Shown: positions 18,202 to 29,200 of the stretch, piece by piece
Position numbering within the stretch: position 1 is the first letter of the stretch
Layout: every line of letters begins with the position of its first letter
Assembly (NCBI RefSeq): GCF_022458895.1
Contig: NZ_JAINFL010000009.1
Coordinates: 124,001-188,000, forward strand
Direction: 5' to 3'
Length of the DNA: 64,000 bases
DNA from: Roseihalotalea indica
Lineage (GTDB): Bacteria; Bacteroidota; Bacteroidia; Cytophagales; Cyclobacteriaceae
Notes under the pieces: generated by a model
Database searches by the model: none
Seen by the model: only the letters and a program-made list of their open reading frames with translations
What the model was told of the DNA's origin: nothing
Program-made: the position numbers and the translations under genes

Positions 18202-18289
18202 AATGATAAATGAAGAATGAGTGATGATTAATAATAAGGCTTTTACTCACCATTATTCACTACTCATTTCTCACTAATCATCACTCATT
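18202..18289. repeat. Heptad-periodic inverted repeat R2
   Basis: The left arm reads AATGATA, AATGAAG, AATGAGT, GATGATT, AATAATA. The right arm on the other strand reads AATGAGT, GATGATT, AGTGAGA, AATGAGT, AGTGAAT. It fills nearly the whole gap between the second and third permease genes, ending at the base before the next ATG. Confidence 0.75.
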
Positions 18290-20737
18290 ATGTTCAAGAA
18301 TTATCTGCTCATCGCGTATCGCAACTTGCTTAAGAATAAAGTATTTAGTCTGATTAACATTCTGGGGGTGGCTATCGGGATGGCGTCCTGTATGTTGATT
18401 TTGCAGTATGTGGGCTTTGAGTTGAGTTACGATGATTTTCATACGAAGGCTGATCAGATCTACCGGGTGTCTTATAAATACCAGAATCAAAATAACACTT
18501 ATCAGTCAGCGGTAAATGTTCCAGCACTGGGTCCGGGAATGATGACAGAATTTCCGGAAGTAGTGAGTTATGCCCGGCTTTACCCCTTCGCTAGTTATCA
18601 GTTTTCCTGTGCCATGCAATACCGGGAGGTAGAACCGGCGGTTACCTTCAACGAATCAAAGTTGTATTATGCGGATGCGACCTTTCTCACTTTATTCTCT
18701 TTCCCGCTGGTGCAGGGAAGCGCGGAAACGGTTCTTCGGGAACCAAATTCTGTGGTCATCTCGGAAAAGATCGCCCGGAAATACTTCGGTGATGTCGACC
18801 CGATGGGTAAGACGCTCACGCTGATCAGCAGTTCAGCCCAGGAAGATTTCAGCGTGACCGGAGTCATAAAGAATATTCCTCAGAACTCCCACTTTGCTAT
18901 TGATATTCTACTTTCCTGGGGGTCACTTCCGGACGAAGTAGGCACAACAAACTGGAAAGATGCCATTGCCTATACCTATTTGCAGTTAGCGCCCTCGGTT
19001 GCGCCTGAAAGTATAGAAGCAAAGCTTGCGGCTTTTCTAGCTACACATGATGGAGCTTCGGAGGTGGAGGTCAGCATGGACCTGCAACCATTAGCGGATA
19101 TTTATCTGCATTCTAAACTAGAGGAGGAAATGAAAGTTGGTGGAAACCCAGCGGTGATTACCCTGCTCATCCTGGTGGCCTTGGTGATCTTGATGATTGC
19201 CTGGATCAATTATACCAACCTTACTACCTCCCGGGCACTGGAGAGAGCAAAGGAAGTGGGAGTTCGGAAAGTAACCGGAGCAAGCCGCTGGCAACTATTA
19301 AGCCAGTTTCTTACCGAATCTACGCTGATGAATGCCTGTAGTTTATTGGTTGCGCTTACACTTGTCCAGTTTTCTTGGCGCTATTTTTCCCAACTTAGTG
19401 GTATTCCAGGGAATGAGGGAGGATGGATCAATCCGCCCGCTGTTTCTTGGTGGGTAGTATTGGTTTTTCTGGTTGCTGGTGTTTTTATTTCCGGTTTCTA
19501 TCCGGCCTGGCTGCTTTCCTCGTTCCGGCCTGTTAGCGTACTGAAAGGAAGTCTGGGAAACCGAATTCAGGGAGTTTTTTTCAGAAAAGCACTGGTAGTG
19601 TTGCAGTTTATTGTTTCAATAGTGCTTATCACCGGCGTGAGCACGCTATACCAGCAGTACAATTTTATACAGAAACAGGACCTTGGCATCGATGTTGATC
19701 AAACCCTGGTCGTTAAGACACCTTCGAACACTGATTCTCTTTACCTGAATCGGCTGACCGGTTTTAAAGAAAAACTACGTCAGTATACCTGGGTAGATCA
19801 TATCACCACCTCTTCTGAAGTGCCCGGAAGAGTTGTGGACTGGACTTTTGAGGTGCGAAAGAATGGCAATGCACCACCTCGAAATTTGCCGGTGCAGGTT
19901 ATTGGTACTGATTTTCTGGAAACCTACGGATTGCGATTACTGGCCGGGAGGAATTTTTTCCCTTCCGAACAACCCGCTGCCAGATTTGGCGATAAAACTG
20001 AGACGGTCATTCTAAACGAAGAGGCCATAAAGCAATTGGAGTTTGATGATCCGGAAGAGGCTATCGGAAGGACGATCTATGCCAATGGCAATGCCTGTAC
20101 GATTGTGGGCGTGGTGAATAATTTTCACCAAAGCTCATTGAAAAACCCCCTACAGCCCTTCATTTTCCTGGTAAACGACCGGGATAGTATATACTATTCC
20201 ATAAAGTTAAACCCCGACCAGACAGTAGCTCAAAGTCAGCAAAGTATGCTGGCTATGATTCGTTCGGAATGGGATATCTTTTTCCCGGATAACCCTTTTG
20301 ACTACTTTTACCTGGATCACTTTTATCAGCAACAATATCAGGCAGATATTCGGCTTGGAAAGCTATTTAGCGGTTTTTCTGTGGTGGCGGTTGTAATTGC
20401 CTGCCTGGGCCTGTTCGGTTTGCTGATGTTTATGATTACTCGGCGGACCAAGGAGATCGGTATCCGCAAGGTACTGGGTGCTTCGGTAGCAGAGGTACTG
20501 CAACTGCTTACGCAGAATTTTCTAAAACTTATTGCCCTGTCGGCGCTGTTGGCTATGCCACTGGCTTACTGGGGGGCTACTTACTGGCTGGAGCAGTATG
20601 CTTTCCGGGTATCGCTAGGCGGGTGGTTCTTTTTCTTTCCGATAGCCCTGATTACCCTGATTGTGCTGGTCACGATCAGCTTTCAAACCGTAAGAGCCGC
20701 CCTGGCCAACCCCGCAGAGTCATTACGAAATGAATAA
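18290..20737 (+). CDS. ABC transporter permease, FtsX/MacB-like (third of three)
   Basis: An 815-residue third paralogue: NKVFSLINILGVAIGMASCML TM1, periplasmic core, FtsX domain (about 290-425), second core, and FtsX domain with RTKEIGIRKVLGAS near 725. It ends AESLRNE like its neighbour. It lies 94 bases after the second gene and converges on the sulfatase gene across hairpin R3. As a set, the three genes probably form heterodimers or parallel complexes with an ATPase encoded elsewhere, which is inference. Confidence 0.92.
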   Translation: MFKNYLLIAYRNLLKNKVFSLINILGVAIGMASCMLILQYVGFELSYDDFHTKADQIYRVSYKYQNQNNTYQSAVNVPALGPGMMTEFPEVVSYARLYPFASYQFSCAMQYREVEPAVTFNESKLYYADATFLTLFSFPLVQGSAETVLREPNSVVISEKIARKYFGDVDPMGKTLTLISSSAQEDFSVTGVIKNIPQNSHFAIDILLSWGSLPDEVGTTNWKDAIAYTYLQLAPSVAPESIEAKLAAFLATHDGASEVEVSMDLQPLADIYLHSKLEEEMKVGGNPAVITLLILVALVILMIAWINYTNLTTSRALERAKEVGVRKVTGASRWQLLSQFLTESTLMNACSLLVALTLVQFSWRYFSQLSGIPGNEGGWINPPAVSWWVVLVFLVAGVFISGFYPAWLLSSFRPVSVLKGSLGNRIQGVFFRKALVVLQFIVSIVLITGVSTLYQQYNFIQKQDLGIDVDQTLVVKTPSNTDSLYLNRLTGFKEKLRQYTWVDHITTSSEVPGRVVDWTFEVRKNGNAPPRNLPVQVIGTDFLETYGLRLLAGRNFFPSEQPAARFGDKTETVILNEEAIKQLEFDDPEEAIGRTIYANGNACTIVGVVNNFHQSSLKNPLQPFIFLVNDRDSIYYSIKLNPDQTVAQSQQSMLAMIRSEWDIFFPDNPFDYFYLDHFYQQQYQADIRLGKLFSGFSVVAVVIACLGLFGLLMFMITRRTKEIGIRKVLGASVAEVLQLLTQNFLKLIALSALLAMPLAYWGATYWLEQYAFRVSLGGWFFFFPIALITLIVLVTISFQTVRAALANPAESLRNE

Positions 20738-20740
20738 CAC

Positions 20741-20815
20741 TTTAGTGAGTAGTGATGATTAATGTCAATGCTTTCATTCATCATTACTCATCAGTCATCA
20801 ATCACTAATAATCAT
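20741..20815. repeat. Heptad-periodic inverted repeat R3
   Basis: The left arm contains AGTGAGT, AGTGATG, ATTAATG. The right arm on the other strand reads ATTAGTG, ATTGATG, ACTGATG, AGTAATG, ATGAATG. It lies between the convergent permease and sulfatase genes, where it could serve as a bidirectional terminator or mRNA-end stabiliser. Confidence 0.75.
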
Positions 20816-22398
20816 TCTGTCGCTACGGGCTGACTGCCCCACCAGTCGTCGTTCGGTTGCCAGCCTTCTTTCAGAAAGTCCAGTCGCTGCTGTTCCAGGC
20901 GAGGTAACATTTCGTTGACGATCTGCTCGTGACGTTGTTGAGCAAGTTGCTCGTCGTATTGGGAGTCTGGTTCGGGGGTATTGGCTTGAGTTTCTTGTAA
21001 GAATTGTTCAAGCTGCTGCCCCAGTCGTGCAGCTATTTCGGGCTCCTGTTCAATAACATTTGCGGCTTCTTTGGGATCAGTAGCCAGATTGTACAACTCC
21101 CGGTGGCCATCTTCCCAGTAATGAATCAGTTTCCAGTCGCCTTCGCGAATGATAGACGATGGGTCGCCACCCTGATTTCCGTAGTGAGGGTAATGCCAGT
21201 ATAGCGGACGTTCGGCAATGCTTTCCCCTTGAATCAGCGGAAGCAAGCTTACCCCATCCGTATGCTCAGCAGGTTTGAGTTCCAGACCGGCGAGATCCAG
21301 GAGGGTAGGGTAGAAGTCTACGCCGGAAACGGGAACATCGCTGGTTTTCCCGCTGATGTTCAGCCAGGGCGCTTTGATGAAGTACGGTTCGCGGATGCCG
21401 CCTTCCCACTGGTAACCTTTGCCGCCTCGCAGGGGCAGGTTAGAAGTAGCAAACGCATCGCCGGAAGCTACTCCGCCGTTATCGGAGGTAAAGACTATAA
21501 TGGTGTTATCAGCAAGCCCTAATTCATCCAGTGTGTTCAGTACCATGCCCACGGCATCATCCATCGTTTCTACCAAGCCACCATATACAGGATTATCCTG
21601 TGTAATGCGAATAGGAAGCCGGCTTTCCATCATGAATCCAGCGTCAGCGATGCCCTGGCTTTCGGCTTTTTGGCGGTATTTAGCCCATTTTTCTTCGGTC
21701 GTTTGTATGGGGGCATGCACTGCGTAGAACGAAAGATAGGCGAAGAAGGCGGAATCCTGATGGGTCTTTATAAAGTCAACCGTTTCTTTGGCGAGCCGCA
21801 GCGATAGATTTTCGCCGGGTTCATGATCTTCCAGCTTGGGGTTTTCGAAGGGAGAAAAGAAACCACCGGGAGGGCTGCCTCGTTCATGTCCGCCTTTATT
21901 AATATCAAACCCATGATCTTCGGGGTACGAACCCTGCGAGCCCAGATGCCATTTTCCGGCAAAGAAAGTAGTATAACCTGCTTCCTTAAATGCTTCGGGC
22001 AGGGTGATATAGTCTTTTGAGAGATGGTGATTGTATTCAGCCGGTAACAATTCGTTATGCCGGTTGTGGTCGCGCCAGTCGGTGCCTGCTTTGGCGCCAA
22101 TCCAGTCGGTGATGCCGTGGCGGGCGGGAAACTTACCGCACATGATGCTAGCCCGAGAAGGACTGCATACTTGGCAGGCGGCATAGCCCTGCGTAAACTG
22201 CATACCTTCCTGGGCAACGCGGTCAATGTTAGGAGTTTCATAGTAAGAACTACCCGTACTGCTCAGGTCATGATACCCCAGATCATCAGCCAGAATGAAA
22301 AGAACATTGGGGCGTTGGGCTTCTTCCGGTTCTTCGGCAGGTTGACAACTGAAAATACAAACAGCGATGAGTAGGAAAAGCAGGTTGTGTTTTAGCAT
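20812..22398 (-). CDS. Arylsulfatase-type sulfatase, lipoprotein
   Basis: A 528-residue S1-family sulfatase. I chose the ATG at 22398 because it begins a lipoprotein signal (MLKHNLLFLLIAVCIFSC, Cys18); a longer frame extends upstream without signal character. Metal-binding Asp residues are in LADDLGYHD (about 37-44), and Cys78 in CSPSR is the residue matured to formylglycine, so a maturase is needed from elsewhere in the genome. Further conserved stretches are GKWHLG and FTSDNGG. It would cleave sulfate esters from glycans or small molecules at the periplasmic or outer face. It sits 79 bases after the amidohydrolase stop, probably in one operon. Confidence 0.93.
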   Translation of the reverse strand: MLKHNLLFLLIAVCIFSCQPAEEPEEAQRPNVLFILADDLGYHDLSSTGSSYYETPNIDRVAQEGMQFTQGYAACQVCSPSRASIMCGKFPARHGITDWIGAKAGTDWRDHNRHNELLPAEYNHHLSKDYITLPEAFKEAGYTTFFAGKWHLGSQGSYPEDHGFDINKGGHERGSPPGGFFSPFENPKLEDHEPGENLSLRLAKETVDFIKTHQDSAFFAYLSFYAVHAPIQTTEEKWAKYRQKAESQGIADAGFMMESRLPIRITQDNPVYGGLVETMDDAVGMVLNTLDELGLADNTIIVFTSDNGGVASGDAFATSNLPLRGGKGYQWEGGIREPYFIKAPWLNISGKTSDVPVSGVDFYPTLLDLAGLELKPAEHTDGVSLLPLIQGESIAERPLYWHYPHYGNQGGDPSSIIREGDWKLIHYWEDGHRELYNLATDPKEAANVIEQEPEIAARLGQQLEQFLQETQANTPEPDSQYDEQLAQQRHEQIVNEMLPRLEQQRLDFLKEGWQPNDDWWGSQPVATE

Positions 22399-22477
22399 AG
22401 TTTTGCGATTGGAGCGATGAGCTTGGGGCAGGTAGAAGATGCATAAAGCACCATGTGCCCGGCACCCCGCCCAAAGT

Positions 22478-23854
22478 TTACTGATGGCGTGCGTTCTCGG
22501 CAATGCCTTCCAAGCGAGTATCAATATCATTTTTGCTGAGCCAGCGTCCCCGTACCATTACACCGGCTAAATCTTTCAGAGCACTTAGATCTTCCAGCGG
22601 GTTAGTATTAAGGAGCAACAGGTCGGCACTGGCGCCTTCCACAATTTCTCCGAATTCACCTTCCTGTTCAAAATAGATGGCTGGGTTTAGGGTGCCGATC
22701 TGAATGGCCTCCAGCGGCGTCAGGCCCGCATCCAGCATGCCTTTGAGTTCGTGGTGGATAGAGAAACCGGGTACATTGAATACCTGAGGAGCATCCGAAC
22801 CGAGTAGCAAACCATGTCCATTGTGTTGCAGATCGTAAATCAGCTTCTTCCGGATAGTATTGAAGAGTTCCCATTGAGCCGGATTATAGCTTTCATCAGT
22901 GACCAGGTTCTGCTTGCTGTTTACCCAGTTGTCTATGGTTGAGGATGGCATGTAGCGCATCTCTGGAGCTTCGGCTAAGGTTTCGGCATTCTCTGGTGAG
23001 AACCAGCGATCAAACAGGCTTTGCGTGGGTACCACCCATACATCATGCTCGCTAGACATTTGCACCAACTCATCAATCAGGCTGGTATCTGCCAAGGGGG
23101 TGAAGTTGTAGCCGAAGAACCCATTTTCATTGGGGTTTACATTTTCCTCTTCCGGCACTAGCCCTTCCAGATACCCATCTACGTGGTCTATGGTAGCGTA
23201 ATTGCTTTCCAGCGCATGCCGAATGCCTACATCTACCGGTACGTGTCCGGCAAAAGGAATACCGACTTCATTAGCCGTTTTCACCAGTTCATCAAACGCC
23301 TCTAACGGGACGCCCGGGTGGATTTTGAGAAAGTCATAGCCATCTTGCTGGTAAGCGGTCACTTTAGCCCGGGCCTCTTCGGGGGTAGGTATCGTATTAC
23401 CGTTCAGCGAAGGGCTGGCGGTGTAAATACGAGGACTAAGAATTTCATTATTAACTGCTTGCTCCCGTAGCTCCAGATGCACCGGGTGACCCAGCATCCC
23501 CCGGATGGTGGTGATACCATTGGAAAGGTAAAGGAACAGGGTTTCCTCAATACGATTATCATACTGTCCGGGCGCGGGAATGTGAGCGTGCATCTCGGCC
23601 AGGCCAGGTAGGAGGAATTTGCCGCTTCCGTTAATCTGAGTAGCCGAGTCGGGCATCTCCGGCACTTTATCCAGTAGCTGAGCAATTCGACCACTGTCAA
23701 TTACTACGGTTTTCTGGGTGATACTACCATCACGCACGTTGATCACCTGAACATCAGTGATCACGGTAGAAGCGTTGCTGATGGCATTTTCCGATACGCT
23801 TGAAGCGCAGGCGGTCAGGAACAGAAAAAGAACAATAACAATAAGCTTATGCAT
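22478..23854 (-). CDS. Amidohydrolase-superfamily lipoprotein
   Basis: A 458-residue metal-dependent hydrolase. The ATG at 23854 opens a lipoprotein signal (LFLTACAS, Cys16). The metal site is shown by His89-x-His91 in LAEMHAHIP, then FAGHVPVDVG, YATIDHVDGYL, and the Asp in LLGSDAPQV. The order matches imidazolonepropionase/prolidase-like amidohydrolases, which hydrolyse C-N bonds of cyclic amides or dipeptides. The substrate is unknown. It is the first gene of a likely two-gene unit with the sulfatase, though the functional link between the two is not evident. Confidence 0.9.
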   Translation of the reverse strand: MHKLIVIVLFLFLTACASSVSENAISNASTVITDVQVINVRDGSITQKTVVIDSGRIAQLLDKVPEMPDSATQINGSGKFLLPGLAEMHAHIPAPGQYDNRIEETLFLYLSNGITTIRGMLGHPVHLELREQAVNNEILSPRIYTASPSLNGNTIPTPEEARAKVTAYQQDGYDFLKIHPGVPLEAFDELVKTANEVGIPFAGHVPVDVGIRHALESNYATIDHVDGYLEGLVPEEENVNPNENGFFGYNFTPLADTSLIDELVQMSSEHDVWVVPTQSLFDRWFSPENAETLAEAPEMRYMPSSTIDNWVNSKQNLVTDESYNPAQWELFNTIRKKLIYDLQHNGHGLLLGSDAPQVFNVPGFSIHHELKGMLDAGLTPLEAIQIGTLNPAIYFEQEGEFGEIVEGASADLLLLNTNPLEDLSALKDLAGVMVRGRWLSKNDIDTRLEGIAENARHQ

Positions 23855-23960
23855 AGGGTAGAGGGTGTATGTGAAGCCAATATACAAAAATGCCCTGTTC
23901 TGTAAAATGGGCCTGCTATTCTGTGAATAGCATATGGAAGTAAACATACATACTATCAGA

Positions 23961-24120
23961 CATCATTCTGATTTCCTTTAATGACATATCAGAAAGTGGT
24001 CAGCAGGAGGTTGTACAGGAAACCTGCCTCCTGCTGACCGCCTCCGGCAATGCTTACCCCTCCGGGCAGATAAGACTCTCGATAAACGATAGCGTCTTAC
24101 CTAATTATCGGAATAACTTC
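23961..24120 (+). repeat. Dispersed TIR element, copy B
   Basis: Starts CATCATTCTGATTT and ends ATCGGAATAACTTC, with ends that are inverted repeats (ATTCTGAT against ATCGGAAT). Inside is a perfect 13-bp stem, GGTCAGCAGGAGG at 23998-24010 with CCTCCTGCTGACC at 24027-24039, then a second stem region TAAGAC/GTCTTA. It occupies the divergent gap between the amidohydrolase and the sigma factor. No open frame is seen in this 436-base stretch. Confidence 0.6.
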
Positions 24121-24290
24121 TATTGGGAAAACTCCCTTTCCACCATCTTAGAAAGTAATAATCTTATACACTTTGACTGTGCCCGACTAAATAGTAACTT
24201 AATAAAATGATAATGTAGGGGAAACCTTTAATCGGGTAGAATTTCATTTTTTTGGAGACTCATCTTTCGTCAGATAAAGTTTACGCATTT

Positions 24291-24884
24291 ATGAAAAACA
24301 GCTCTTTAAAAAATGATGATTCTCTGATTGAGTCAATGCAGAAAGGAGATGAAAGAGCTTTTCGTCATATCTATGATAAGTACCTGAGCTTCTTATACCA
24401 CCTTGCCCTTAAAAGCACTCAGCAGGTTCAGCTATCAGAAGAAATTGTGCAAGACGTATTTGTCCGGTTATGGAACAAACGCGAAACCCTTAACCCTCAG
24501 GGTTCTTTGAAGGCCTATCTCTGGAAATCGTGTCGGCACCGTATTTTTGATTACTGGAAAAAGGAGGCAAAGCGACTGGCCGTTGAGAAAGAAGCTTCTT
24601 ATGGCCGCCCCCTTATATCGGTTGAAACTGAAAATACCGTCTTGTTTGCCGAATATGAAGGGCTTGTACATGAGGCAGTACAACAGTTGCCGCCCCGCCG
24701 AAAGCAAATATTCCAACTATGCAGCCTGGAAGGGAAAACCTACGAAGAGGTTGCGGTTCAGTTTGGTCTGACCCGAAGCACTGTGCATGATCACATGGTA
24801 AAATCTATTCGTTCCATTAAAGACCATTTACATCTTTCGGCAGACATCAGCCTTGTATGGTTCATGGTAGTATGTGTTTTTTAG
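24291..24884 (+). CDS. ECF RNA polymerase sigma factor (FecI-like)
   Basis: A 197-residue ECF sigma factor, starting at ATG 24291; an upstream in-frame TTG at 24252 lacks support. Region 2 (about 10-80) includes YDKYLSFLYHLALK and EEIVQDVFVRLW. Region 4 (about 125-180) includes LPPRRKQIFQL, EGKTYEEVA and the helix-turn-helix GLTRSTVHDHMVKSIR. It recruits polymerase to promoters of the downstream receptor locus when released by its anti-sigma. The C-terminus ends in a hydrophobic VWFMVVCVF tail, as seen in other Bacteroidota homologues. FecR and STN-SusC follow. Confidence 0.92.
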   Translation: MKNSSLKNDDSLIESMQKGDERAFRHIYDKYLSFLYHLALKSTQQVQLSEEIVQDVFVRLWNKRETLNPQGSLKAYLWKSCRHRIFDYWKKEAKRLAVEKEASYGRPLISVETENTVLFAEYEGLVHEAVQQLPPRRKQIFQLCSLEGKTYEEVAVQFGLTRSTVHDHMVKSIRSIKDHLHLSADISLVWFMVVCVF

Positions 24885-25005
24885 AAAGGGATAGGTTGGA
24901 GTAAAAAAAATAAAAAGTTTTTTCACGAGCAGCCCACCTACCCCCCGGCGAATGCGGTGTATATAAATAGAAGCTACCAAAACCACTTCTTGTAAGAGTT
25001 GCCCT

Positions 25006-26034
25006 ATGGCAGAGAAACCCGCGGATCGTCAAGAGCTTTTTCAAAAATTTTTGCTGGGGCAGTGCAGCCCGGAGGAGAAAAAGCGGGTATTAGAAATTTT
25101 ACAAAGTGCCGAAGGTGATGCCGAATTCCAGCAAGTGCTTGAGCAGTTGCCAGAACATATTTCCGATGTGCCGGAAGTAGACGCTCATCAGAAGGAGCAG
25201 CTCTTCTCACGCATCAAGAGTCAAACGCAACAGCCTGAACAGAAACCGTGGACAGCCCTGCGTATTGCCGCAACCATCGCTTTGGTGCTTGCAGTGGGGA
25301 TAGGGGGGTATTACTTAGCCCGACCGCTGTTTTTTATCAGCGACACTGTTACCTATTACGAAAAGGCAGTACCCGTTGGGCAGAAAGACTCATTAACCCT
25401 GAATGATGGCTCGGTAGTGTACCTGAACGGTGGAAGTACGATCCGGTACGCCAGTAATTACGGACAGGAAGTGCGGGAGGTAGTACTAGAAGGAGAAGGA
25501 TTTTTTGAAGTAGTACGGCAGGAGGAGAAACCCTTTATTGTTAAGACGGCAGCGCTGGAGACAAAAGTGCTGGGAACCTCTTTTAACGTTAAGGCATACC
25601 CCCGCCAGCGCCAGATTACCGTAGCTGTGCTGTCAGGAAAAGTGCAGGTGCTGAGCGCGGGTGAAGAGGGAGAAACAAAGGGTGAATCCGGTACGTCTCT
25701 GGCAGTTCTAACCAAAGATCATATTATAACTTACCTCAGAGAATCAGGTAGTTACGAAACCTGGGAAGCTTCGGTGGCAGAGTTGATCGGGTGGCGAGAG
25801 GGGAAGTTGGTTTTCCGTAAAGACACATTTGAAGACATTGCGCATAGCCTTGAAAACCAGTATGGAGTACAGGTTACGTTTAACGATGAGTCGCTCAGGA
25901 AATGCCGTTTTACAGCCAGTTTTGAACAAGGCACTACGCTGGAAGAAGTATTGGAGCTGTTGAATCTGGTGCACGGCACTCAGTATCAGAAAAAAGGAGA
26001 GAATGAATATATATTGTATGGGCAGGGATGTTAA
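25006..26034 (+). CDS. FecR-family anti-sigma factor with DUF4974
   Basis: A 342-residue inner-membrane anti-sigma factor. A short cytoplasmic N-terminus (about 1-80) binds the sigma factor, one TM helix follows (about 82-105, RIAATIALVLAVGIGGYYLA), then a periplasmic FecR domain (about 125-235, VPVGQKDSLTLNDGSVVYLNGGS) and a C-terminal DUF4974 (about 265-335). It receives the signal from the receptor STN domain and releases the sigma factor. It lies 121 bases downstream of the sigma gene. Confidence 0.92.
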   Translation: MAEKPADRQELFQKFLLGQCSPEEKKRVLEILQSAEGDAEFQQVLEQLPEHISDVPEVDAHQKEQLFSRIKSQTQQPEQKPWTALRIAATIALVLAVGIGGYYLARPLFFISDTVTYYEKAVPVGQKDSLTLNDGSVVYLNGGSTIRYASNYGQEVREVVLEGEGFFEVVRQEEKPFIVKTAALETKVLGTSFNVKAYPRQRQITVAVLSGKVQVLSAGEEGETKGESGTSLAVLTKDHIITYLRESGSYETWEASVAELIGWREGKLVFRKDTFEDIAHSLENQYGVQVTFNDESLRKCRFTASFEQGTTLEEVLELLNLVHGTQYQKKGENEYILYGQGC

Positions 26035-26237
26035 AACAAAATTACAACCAGCCATGAAAGAGCTAACTCCCGTGTAACGCATTAATCACTGTATGAACGC
26101 TGGCCGCGAAAGCATCAGCCGGCTAATGAGGGAATTACCGCGGTGGTATTCCTCAAACTTTCAATTTGTCGTTCCGATAACCGTGATCGACAGACCGGAT
26201 TTGTATTGTCTACTGTATAGCTAAGTACCACTAATTT

Positions 26238-29200
26238 ATGAAATTACTTTATCTAAAATCCCTAACCCATCGGTTTAATATTATACGATTAGGCCTGATT
26301 ATGCTGTTGCTGCAACCTCCCCTAACCAGTGCATGGGCGACTTCGGGTGACACACAACTAAATCCTAAAGAGGTGCGTGTGAACATTGAACTTAGAAAAG
26401 CCAATCTAACCCAGGCGCTAGACCAACTGCAGCAACTGACAGAATTTAACTTTATTTACGACCCTGACATTACCGGGAACTACACAAACGTTACCCTGAT
26501 TCGGGACAACGCAACATTGCACGACATACTGGAAGAGCTGCTAATGAATACCTCATTATCATTTCAGTATAAAAACAATAACATTATTATTTCTGAACGA
26601 ATTAATCGCTCCAATAAAGCAACTTCTCAGGTGCTGAATATTCGGGGCACGGTGACCGATGCATATAACGGAGAGCCACTGCCGGGAGTGAATGTGCTGA
26701 TTAAGGGCACGACCCAGGGAACTATTACCGATATCAGTGGTAACTACACCATTGTAGCCGACGAACAGGATGTGCTAACCTACTCATTTGTAGGCTATAT
26801 GACCCAGGAAGTAGCCGTGGGTGGACAGACCGAGATTAATGTGTCTATGAATGCTAGTGCCGAAGAACTATCAGAGATTGTGGTAACGGCTCTGGGGGTA
26901 GAGCGGGAAACCAAAGCGCTTGGTTATGCCATTCAGGAGGTGCAGGGAGAAGAATTGGTGAAAGCTCGGGAGACGAACCTGGTAAACTCATTATCGGGGA
27001 AAGTAGCCGGAGTGCAGATCACTAATAGTTCAACTACCATTGGCGGCTCAGCCCGCATCACTATCCGGGGCGAGTCTTCCCTAGACATCAACGCCAACCA
27101 GCCACTATTTGTGGTAGACGGGATTCCGATTAGCAATCAGGTGGTTGGAGCATCGGGCTCCGGTACCCAGGAAACGGATTATGGGAATGCCGCCGGAGAA
27201 ATTAACCCAGACGATGTGGCCTCCATTAGCGTACTGAAAGGCCCGGCGGCAGCGGCCTTATACGGTTCGCGAGCAGCCAACGGAGCCATTATCATCACCA
27301 CCAAATCGGGTAAAGGACGAAAGGGGCTAGGGATTAGTGTCAATAGCAATGCTACCTTTGAGACTCCACTGATGCTACCTGATTGGCAGAATGTATACGG
27401 ACAAGGAAATAACGGGCAGTTTGCTTTTGCTGATGGCTCAGGTTCGGGTATTGCCGATGGAGTAGATGAAAGCTGGGGACCTCGGATGGACGGGCAACTG
27501 ATCCCACAGTTTGACTCTCCTCGGGATGTTGCAGGTTTCCGAGGTGGCGATCTGAATGCACCGGCTGATAGTGAGATCATACCCACTCCCTGGACTGCCC
27601 AACCGGATAATATCAATGATTTCTTCCAAACCGGAATTACCCTATCCAACAATGTGGCGATCTCTTCATCTAGTGAGAAAGGAAACATCCGTTTCTCCTG
27701 GACCAATCTGGATCAAAAGGGGATGACCCCCAACACCGACCTGATCAGAAATACGCTGGCCCTGAATGGCGGTATGAAGCTAAGCGACAAACTGGATGTT
27801 AACACCTCAGTAAATTACATCCGCTCGCAGAGTGATAACCGACCTTCTATCAGCTACGGTACCGAAAGTCTGATGTACCTGTGGATCTGGTACGGACGCC
27901 AAATCAATACGGCGAATCTGCGCAACTACTGGCAGCCCGGACTGGAAGGAATTCAGCAGTTTAACTATAACTACAACTACCACGATAACCCTTACTTCAA
28001 TGTGTATGAAAATACCAACGGGCAGGCAAAGGACAGAATTATCGGGAATGTATCGGCTACTTACCGTTTTACTGATGAGCTTAGCCTGATGGTTCGTACG
28101 GGTACCGACCTTTATAATGAGCTGCGAGATAAGAAAAGAGCCTATAGCACGCAGCGTTTTCCTCTGGGAATGTACCGCGAAGACGATATCTACTTCAACG
28201 AGATGAACAGCGACTTCCTGTTGACTTATGAGAATAACTTTCAGCAGGACTTAGACGTACGGGTTTCTTTCGGTGGAAACCAGATGCGCCAGCAGCAGCG
28301 GTTTCAGCAAACGGTTGCTCCTCAGTTGCTGATCCCGAATCTGTATAACTTCTCCAACTCTGCCGTTGACCTAACCATCTCGGAAAGCGACTATGAAAAG
28401 CGCATTAATAGCTTCTACGGACTAGCCAGTATCGGTTACAAGAACGTCGTCTTTTTAGACGTTACCGGACGGAACGACTGGTCAAGTACCTTACCCAAGG
28501 AGAATAACTCTTACTTTTACCCCTCCGTGACGCTGAGCACCATTGTAAGTGATATCTTCAATCTGCCGGAGCCTTTTGCCTTTGCAAAAATAAGAGCTGC
28601 CTATGCCGAGGTAGGGAACGATACCTCGCCTTATCGCTTGTTCAATGTCTATGACAACGCTACGCCCTTCGGTAGCTATCAGGCCAAGCAGGAATCGTCG
28701 GTGTTAAATAACAACGAGTTAAGACCAGAGCGTACGAAATCTTACGAAATTGGTACTGACCTGCGCTTTTTACAGGGTCGCTTGGGTATTGACTTTACCT
28801 ATTATGACAACATCACCCATGATCAGATCCTGCCTATTTCCCTGGACCGTTCTACCGGCTATACATCTCGGATCATCAACGCCGGAAAGATTCAAAATCA
28901 CGGTATAGAATTGATGGTGCATGGCTCACCTTTGCTTACCGAGAATGGCCTCAATTGGGATATCAACGTAAACTTTACCCGCAATCGCAGCAAGGTGCTG
29001 GAACTACACCCGGATATCGACGCCTATACACTGGTAGGCCTGGATGATGAGCGAGTGGTGCAGGTACGAGAGGGTGATCAGATGGGGGCCATGTATGGCT
29101 ATGGCTTTGCCCGTGTAGAGGATGAAAGCAGCCCTTACTTCGGTCAGATCATTCACTCAGCCACCGGGTTACCCACTTTAGGCTCAAGCCTGGAATACCA

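Noticed and set aside
22399..22530. 44-residue N-terminal extension of the sulfatase
   Set aside because: The internal Met begins a standard lipoprotein signal, whereas the extension has no such features.
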